Source: Clostridium_AI sp964409685 (GTDB taxonomy: Bacteria > Bacillota > Clostridia > Lachnospirales > Lachnospiraceae). Taken from it: 64,000 bases of DNA. The position numbers were made by a program, and so were the translations under genes. Below, piece by piece: positions 22,401 through 31,400 of this stretch (within the stretch, counting starts at the first letter, position 1; every line of letters starts with the position of its first letter). The DNA lies in NCBI GenBank assembly GCA_964409685.1, contig CAYPEJ010000018.1, forward strand, positions 1 through 64,000, read 5' to 3'. The notes beneath the pieces were generated by a model. It was given only the letters and a program-made list of their open reading frames with translations. It did no database searches and had not been told where the DNA came from.

Positions 22401-25400
22401 CTGCCACACAGGCAGAGAAGCTCCGCAACAGTTTCGATAAGCTCATCGAGAACTGTGAGGACAAAGCGCTTGCCAAACGGCTGACACGGATGCACAACGG
22501 CGTTCTGCAGATATACAATGCGCTTGCCACGTCTTCGGTGCAGGGCTACGGCGAACAAGCCGTCGAGGAATACGAGAAGAACGTCTCCGCCCTTGCACGG
22601 AACGGAAGCGACCCTCTGCTCGCCGCGCTGTTCATCGGCGCCGAACGACTCGACAAGAAAGACCCCCTCGTCGTACGGGCGAACGCGCAGATGGTCGGCA
22701 TGTCGCTGGCCGCGTTCCGCACCGTCCGCGTCCTGCCGAACTCGAAGATCAACTCCGGGAACATCCTCGACGTCCTCGAAGCGATCGGCACTGGCTCGGC
22801 CAACGCGACGCGTGGGAGACGCCCGCGCAACCTCATCCTCGACGCATGCCACGGCATCGAGACGCTGTTCGACCTCATGTACCGTCTCAACATGTCGTCC
22901 ACGGCTCGGAACGTAAACCCCATTTTCACATACTTCGGTGAGCGCGGCGCGTCCGGCGCGCGGGGCTTCAACGAGGAGACGTACTACGGGACGCCCGAGG
23001 GGGCGCAGCCCGTGACGATCAAGGGCCACGACGGCAGACCTGTCACTCTCGACGTCGACGCGCGACGTATCGGGCTCCTCTTCATGGGCGTGTCCGAAAG
23101 TCAGATGGACGACGTCCGCAAGCTCTACGACCGCGTGGTCGACGGACGCGAACTCGACGACATCCCGTTCCAGCACGTGCTGTACTCCAAACAGAAAGAG
23201 GAACACGGCTTCGGCATCTCGGTCAACAGCATCAAGCAGATCGCGGCGTCCAAGAGTCTCGCGTACGCCGTCAGAACCCAGTCGCGCTTCGCGCAGGAAA
23301 TGCGCGCCGAGCTCGCCGAGGCGGCCCACATCATCCACATCCTCAAGGGCATCCTCGGGGAAGACGTGAACATCACGCCGTCCATCATGTTCGGACAGCT
23401 CCTTCCGATCTACGCCGCGCTCACGCAGCGGCTCGACCGTACGCCCGACTCCCGTTCGTCGGACATCGTCACGGCGCTTGGCGACACCTACCAACGGTGG
23501 GCGAACGAGCTCGCTTCGCTCAGACGGCGGCACCCCGAACTGCTCAGCATGGCCACCGCGGTGAATCACGCGCCCGTGATGCTCGGATGGGAAATGGACG
23601 AGATGGGCGAAGTCAAGCCGCGGCGCATGACGCAGGGTGAAATCGTGAATACGCTTCGCCAGCAGGCCGCAAGGTTGAACCTCGCGAACGTCGGCGAACT
23701 TCTCAAGATGGCTGTGAGAAGCGATAAGAAAGGCAATCTGTTCAAGTCGAAGGTCGGGCGCATCCTCGTTAAGACCCTGCACATTGGCGAGTGGTCGATG
23801 GGCAACCCAGGCCGCTACCCGTTGATCGACCCCTTCGGGAACCAAGGGCTGTACAAGGCGCTCCTCAAGCATTTTGCGGGCGCCGACGCACAAGTGCGAC
23901 AACCCGCTCCCGCCCCTGCCCCCGCGCCAACACAGGCCGCGAAGCCCATCACCGCACCCGCGTCCGTACCCGCACCGACCGCGCGTCCCGCGGAAGCCCC
24001 CACGCAGACGCAGACGCAAACCACGGAAGACGTGCCAACCGTCGTGACCCCGACTGAAACCGGAGCCCAAGCCGACAACGGGATGAACTCGCACGTCAAG
24101 GAGCTCGCGGAACGCATGGGCGCCCTGTTGCAGCACTGGACGGGCGCAACCGTCGAGTACCGCGGCGGAAGCGAGTTCTTCATCAAGGGGACGCTCACGG
24201 GGAGCGCCACGCCAAACGGCAAGTCCACGGTAATCCGTGTGAACGTTGCCAAGCAGATTCAGAGCGATGACAGGCTCGCGGAGCTCGTGGGTACCAAGGG
24301 TCGGGAGCCGTCCAAGACGTGGCTGCTGTCGAACGCGAACCGTCGCAGCGACATCGAAGGGCGACGCATCACGGTCGACGAGCTGAAAGCCGAGCTTGCC
24401 CAGATGACCGACGAAGAAAAGATGAGCTACGTCCGGACATGGGCGCCTGTCGGCGTCACCCGCCGAAACGAGAACAACGACTGGGCTCGCGCCCAATGGG
24501 CGGTGGACGCCAAGGCCGCCGGTGCGCTCGTCCTTCAAATCGACATCTCCGAGGACGGCGTGTCTGGAGGCAGGTTCCCCAACGTGGTCTACCACGAGTA
24601 CTTCCACGCGATGGTCAGCATGCTGAACAGCGTCGGCGCGTTCTCGATCGACGACCTCAAGCATCTTCGGAAGAAATACGGGAGAGCGAATATCACGGCG
24701 AGACTCGCCGATCAAGACGAGCAAGTCCTTTGGTTCAACGAGGAAGTCGCCGCCGAGGACTTCCGCCGTTTCGTCGAGACCGGAGAGTGCAAGGACGAGC
24801 GGACCCGCGGCATCTTCCAGCGGCTCTTCGACTTCTGCAAGGCCATCTTCAAGATGCTCACGACGACCGGGTTCCGCAGCGAGGACTACGAGAACTCGAT
24901 GGACGAGTCGCCCCTCGCGGCGATGGTGCTCACCGGGCGGGCGGAGCGTTCGCATACCGACCCGACCGTCGTGCAGCCTGCCGAGTTCGAGGACGTCGCC
25001 CGCGTCGACGCCATGCTCCCCGCAACGATGACCGACGAGGACCTCGCCCGCATGGGAACCGAAGTGCTCACGCAGTTCGACACACCATTCGGGACACAGC
25101 AGCTCAACAACGTCCCTGCGACGGACGATGTCGAGCGCTTCAGCAATACGACCGAGTCGACCGACACGCTCCACTCCGGCAAGACGATCCTCTCCAACGA
25201 GGAACTCCGCATCTGGAACGAACAGGGCGTCGGGCCCAACCCGCGCATCCTCGTCGCGTCCGAGCACACCGACCCCGTGTGGTTCGCCGATGAACTGGTG
25301 GACATCATCAACGGGAAGAAGCACATAAAGGACTATCGCGGCAACGAGACGCGGCTCACGGGCAAGGACTTCGCCGGGTTGTACATCATTACCAAGCACG

Positions 25401-28400
25401 ACGGCGAGCCCCTACGCAAAATCCTCGAGACCAAGATCCCGAAGCTCATCCACTTCTCCATCACGGGCCTCGGCGGTACCCAGTGGGAACCAGGCGTCAT
25501 GCGGTACAACGACCTCCTCGACCGCATCAGCGAGTACATCAATCTCGGGCTTGACCCCGACACCATCACAATCCGCATCGACCCGCTTCTCCCTGGCGTC
25601 ACGATGATCTCCGACGTCGAGCGCATCGTGTCGCGCGCCAAGGCCATGGGCATCAAGCGTTTCCGCTTCAGCGTCTGCGACATGTACGGAAACACGGTCG
25701 CGCGCATGAGAAGCCTCGGGTATGAACCGACGGAGCACGGCTATGTCGCGCGCGCCGACGGTAGCCCGGGATTCCACGCAAGCCGCGATACCCTCAACCG
25801 CATCGCGACCCGCATGGTCCAGATCGGAAAGAAATACGACGTGACGTTCGGCACGTGCGCCGAACCGCTCGTTCGGCCCGGCATCAGCCGTGAGGGCTGC
25901 CTGTCGACCGCGGCGGTCAGCCGGATGCTCGGGACGACAATCGACGACTCCAAATCCAGACAACGTCCCCTGTGCGGCTGCTTCGGCGGCAAATCCGACG
26001 CTTTCGCGTGGAGCAACAAGTGCGCGAGCGCTTGCGCATACTGCTACGCGAAGCACGACGGCGATGCGGCGATGCAGTACTACAACGCCGACGGGACGCT
26101 CAAGGACAACAAGTTCACCCGCGTGTCTCCCGCCATCAGCGAAGACGACACCATGTTCCTCGTAGGCGGGCCAGCCGAGCAGCAAGCTCCACAGACCGTC
26201 ACCGAACGCGCCAACGCGGAACTCGACCGTGTGATTCCCGACCGGATGCGCGCGGTGTACGCCCCGCAGGACACGCTCGCCCGTGCCATCGGCATGGCCG
26301 TGCGCAATAGGATGCGAACCGAAGGGCTCGACCCGGAAGCGGCGGACGTTCTGTCACGGTTCTCGGAGAACCGCGAGCTCGAACTGCACGGGATGCAGCG
26401 CGCCGCCGCGTTCGACGCGATCGCGCAGGTCGCCGCGCAGCAGGGCATCGACCCCAACACGATTCACGGAGGCGCCGCCGAAGACCTCGTGTTCCGTGCG
26501 CTCGTCATGTTGAACTCGGCAATCGCGCAGAGCAACAATTCCGCCGTCAGCGGACCGATCAACACCCGCGGGGTGGTTGTGGACGGGCAGACCCTTCCGA
26601 TGACCGGGGATTCCATCCAGCCCCGCCGTCCGTTCCACGCTACGGCGTCCGATCTCGCCGGGTGCATCATGGCGGCTTGCGGGCAGACACCCGAGGCAAT
26701 TGGCGCAGCGGCAAAGCGCGATATCGAACGGCTCCGCCCGCGCTATGCGGGAACGTCGTTCGAGGCCGTGATCGACCGATGCAGCAACGCGCTCGGCATC
26801 CTCATGTCGGAAGACCCGTCGCGTCTCTGCGAAGACCCCGCGTTCCGCGAGGATACGCTTGGCACAGCCATCTCGCTTCTTGAAGCAGGGCTCACCGGCG
26901 GTACGATGTCGGAGGCGGGGCGCCGCCCCTACGCCCTCGCGGCGGCGGGTACGAGCCTCAACCCCTCGTTTGAGCCGAATCGCGCCATGTACGGCAACCA
27001 CGTGGACGCAGACGGCCACGGCAACCCCGACTTCCAGTACGTCATGCACCGGACGCTCGACTCGCTCTACACGGTGCTGGCGGGCATGAAGTTCTACCGG
27101 ACGCTCGGCTTCGAGCCGGGCAACGTCGAGGACGCCGCCGCAAGCATTCCGCCTCCTCCGAACGGGCAGCCGCCACCGCCTCCGCCGAACACGCCCAACC
27201 AGACCGCGGCGTTCCTCGGGCTTGAGGCACGGCAGCTGATCGAGCGCGGCAACAACGCCGTTGACTTCTACGACCAGCCCATGTTCGTGGCCAACAACAT
27301 GGAGTCGTGGCTCAGCTCGTTCACCCGCAAGACCTTCGGCACGGTCGACATCGCCGAGTTCATGCAGGCCCACAACCGCCGCCACGCGGGATTCGTCAGC
27401 CGTCTCTGCCAGGAGGAGAACTGGGTCGCTGCCCTCATGGGTCTCGACGTTCTCCCGGGGCAGTCCCTCGCCGCGGTGGAGACCGTGCAGGGCAAGTTCA
27501 AAATGAAGTATGGTAAAGTCCTGCGCCGCGACGGCAACAACTACGTCCGGTTTGTGCGGTACAACACGCACACCCCGTTCCACGGTCGTGAGGCCGCAAG
27601 GGGGCCTGACAGAGTCCTGCGCCGCGGCGCCGTGACGCTCACCGAGGACGAAGCTCGCATGTGCGACCTCGTGCTGAAAGCCGACAGGGTGTACGCTTCC
27701 GGCGGACGGCGCGTCCTCACGGGCGTCGACCGCATCAGCTTCTCCGCGGCGGATTCCCACAACGAAGCGGACTACACACGCGAGGCGGTCGAAGCCAAGT
27801 TCAACGCGGGCGAGCAGCTCTCCGAGTTCGAGAACGCAATCTTCCGTCTCTACCGTCAGATGCCCGAGTGGCTCGCGGACAAACTCCGCGAACGGCTTGT
27901 CACGGAAGCCTGCGCCGCGCTTACCGAGGCGGAGCAGATGCACCTGACCCGCGGAGAGTCCGTCACGAACTACGTTCTTGAAAAACTCGACGTCGCCGGC
28001 CTCGTGACGCCTCGTTCGATCAGCACGGCCGACGGTACCAAAATGAAGGTGCACGGCGCGCTCGTCATCGACATCGACGAAATCGAGACGATGTTCCAGT
28101 CCTCGTCCGCAAAGGCCAAACTGCTCGAAGCGGGACGCAAGGAGGAGTGGCTGACGCGCAAGGCGCGTATCGAGCCGCTCATGAAGATCTACCGCGAAGT
28201 CTCCGCGTGGGTGCGCACGAACCCGTGGCTCACCGACAGCGAAGCCGGGTACTTCCACAACTTCGGGTCGAATATCCCGTTCGTCCGCGGTTCGGGCGTC
28301 TTCATGTACAACGCCAACCGTGTCAACCGCATGACCGAACGGCGCCCTGCGGGCGAGCGCATGTCCGAAGCCGAGTCGGAGTTCCGTGACATGATGGAAA

Positions 28401-31400
28401 GCTTCTCGACGCAGGCCGACATACCCAGCGTCCGCAGCGCGACCGACAAGCAGCTGCGGTTCCTCGCGTCGCTCTTCGGCATCCAGGTGAACAACGTCAC
28501 CGGGTTCCGCAACGAACTCGCCGACGGAGCCTATGCCCCCGGCACGGCCAACGCCCGCAGGACGGGTCTCGCGGTTCCCACGGGATCGAACCTTTCCGAC
28601 CTCTGCAGCCTCATCTACAACAGGCTCGTCGAGTCCGCTTGGCGTGAGAACGGAGACCCCGTCGTCGATGCAGTCGGCGGCCGCACGGTCGTCGAACGCA
28701 TGATGGCGCAGTACGAGAGCCGCGCGGAGTCCGACCGGTCGATCGCCGGCGCCGTCGGCATGACCGACGACCTCATGTACCGGATGCACGGAGTGCTCCC
28801 AGCGAACGCGCAGCTCGGACATGCGATTCATAACGCGGTCGATGGTATCACAAACGCCCTTGCGTTCCGCGCGTCCCTTGTCAACATGCTGATGACGCCG
28901 GACACCGATGGCGCCCCGACCTGCTACGCCGACCCCAACCTGCTGACCGCAGACGCCGGCGCGGTGCCGCTCGGCGCATGGGAGCCCGTCGCCCGCTGGT
29001 GGGCCGCGTACCATCATATCCCGTACGACGAAACGAAGACGGGGATTGAGAACGCGCACGATATCTACAAGAAACTGCACGACGAGTTCGCTGCGCGGAA
29101 GACGATCAACGGCAAGCGCTTCGGCGAACTCTCCGCCGAGGAGATCGACGCGCGTTCCATCTCCGGGTTCATGGCGCAGCACGACGACCACGACGACGTT
29201 CTCAACAATCTCGGTGGCGGGTACACGCTGGGCTACGCGAAACAGCTCATGACGGCCTCGCGCAACCTCGGGTCGACGGCGCAGCGCGCGATCATCCATC
29301 GCGCCCTCGCGTACTCGAAGTCGCTCTCCGTGAGCTACTCGATGTTCTTCCCGCTCGCGACGAAATGGGAATCCCCCATCGGCGCGGTGGGCGCAATCGC
29401 ATCGCTCGGTTCCAACATCTCGCCCGAACTCATGCGCAAGCATCCCGAGGCGGCCAAGGCCCTCCAGAAGATGTTCTCCGGCGACGGATGGATTACGCAG
29501 GACTTCCTCGGGTTCAAGGACATCGTAGAGATGATGGATTCCAACGACCCATTCCTGTCCGAGCTTATCGGGTGGGCAGCGGCGTTGAACGTCCCGATCT
29601 CCGACGGACGCACGAACCCGATGGAACCGCAGCGCTCCATCGTTCAGCGTGACGTGCAGCGGCTTGTCAAGATGGTGCACGACCAGTTCGACGCAAGAGC
29701 GGCGGCGAAGGTCGATTCCGTTCTCCGCGCCCTGCTTCTCAACTCCGGTGAAAAGGCGTTCACCTACGCGCTCAACGCGACGAAGCTCGCCACGGTGGCC
29801 CAGATCTGCATGAAGCTCCGTCACGAGGCGGAGAAGAGGGGCAAGGCGTTCGACCCCGTGCGCGACCTCCGCAGGTACGCCGGGTACATCAACGCGGAAA
29901 TCGGCGGCATCGACCCGCTCAAATACGCATGGGCGCACCCCGCCAACCGCAGTCTGATGAACATGCTCATGTTCTCATGGGAGTGGACGCGCGGCGCATG
30001 GGAAGCGGGCGGTGGCGGAGCCATCGAGAACCTGCTCTTCGGCGGGCACACGATGACGCGCGAGGAGCGCAAGTTCATCGTCGGGCGCTGGGTGCGCATG
30101 TTCAGCGCCGTGATGATCGGGGCACCTGTCATGTTCCAATTCCTCATCAAGGCCATCGCGGTCGCCATGGGTCACGACGATGACGACGAGAAGTGGTGGG
30201 CGTGGCAGAACGAGGACAAGGCGTGGCTGTCGGCGTTCAACCTGACGCCGCTCCTCAAGGCGATGACCGAGAACTTCCCGACTGTCGCGCAGTGGAAGAA
30301 AGACCACCCCGTGATGGGCGCGCTTCTCCCGATGTACACGGGCGACGATCGGGCGAACCGCGCGCATGGTTCGTTCGACAACGGACGCCAGTACTACATG
30401 CACTTCGGCAAACAGGGCTGGGAGTTCTTCCGCTGGTTCACCGACCCGATCAACCAGTTCATCTCCAAGCTCTCGATGCCGACGCAACGGATTCTCGAAG
30501 GCGTCTTCGGGCGTTCGCTCACGTGGCTCGACCGCGAGCTCCCGTGGGGAGACATGGGACCCGTGGAACGCTGGCTGGCCCCGACGCTCGACTCGGCGAC
30601 CGTGAACTTCATCAAGGCGTTCCTCCCGTTCACCTTGGCTGGCTTGACCGACAAGGGCGACGCGGGCGTCCTCTCCGCGTTCGGGCCAATCCAGATGGGC
30701 GACGCTGACAGCACAATCAAGGAAAAGATGCACAAAGTGCTGGCGGAATACGCGTACAACGACAGGCGCGGGTACAACGACGCGCGCGACCTCTCGGGCA
30801 AGGGCGTCAAGTTCCGCGTGGACGTGCTCGACAAGAGCGTGACGCTCAACCACCTCGCCCGCATCGCGCAGGCGAACGGGTGCAGCGTGAAGGAATCCAT
30901 CCAGCTCATCGACTCCGCGCTCGCGGCGATGACCGGTCAGCTCTACGGCGACCTTCTCGACGCACTGCCGGACCGGCCCGACGGAGACTTCGACGGCGCC
31001 CGGATATCCAAGATCTGCCGCGCACTCGTGCGCATCGGCCGTCAGCGTCGCAACGTCTACGACGCGGTGGTGGACAAGCTCAAGAAGCGGCGCATCAAGA
31101 TCTCCCCCGAACTGTCGAAGGTCTGGGCGAGTCTCATCAAGCAGGGCTTCAACGACCCCTACAAGCCCGTGGAACTCCGCCAGGCGAGCAAGGGCGGCGA
31201 CGGCCTCTCGAACTTCCTCGCGACGGACGACGTGCCGCAGTCCCTCTTCGGGTTCGAGGTCGTGTCCGAGAACTACACGGAGAACGACCTCGGGTTCTTC
31301 AAGAAACATCCCGACGCGGGCGGCTTCTACGACCTCGGCAACGACGGGGATGATGACGATGACCCGCCGCCCGACGGGACGGACGGGCCGCTGGTTCAAG

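Noticed and set aside
18890..25399. A 2169-codon open frame on the minus strand opposite the giant gene, and similar long antisense frames elsewhere
   Set aside because: Typical mirror frame of GC-rich, third-position-biased coding DNA. No ribosome site, no recognisable domain, and the plus strand has clear motifs.
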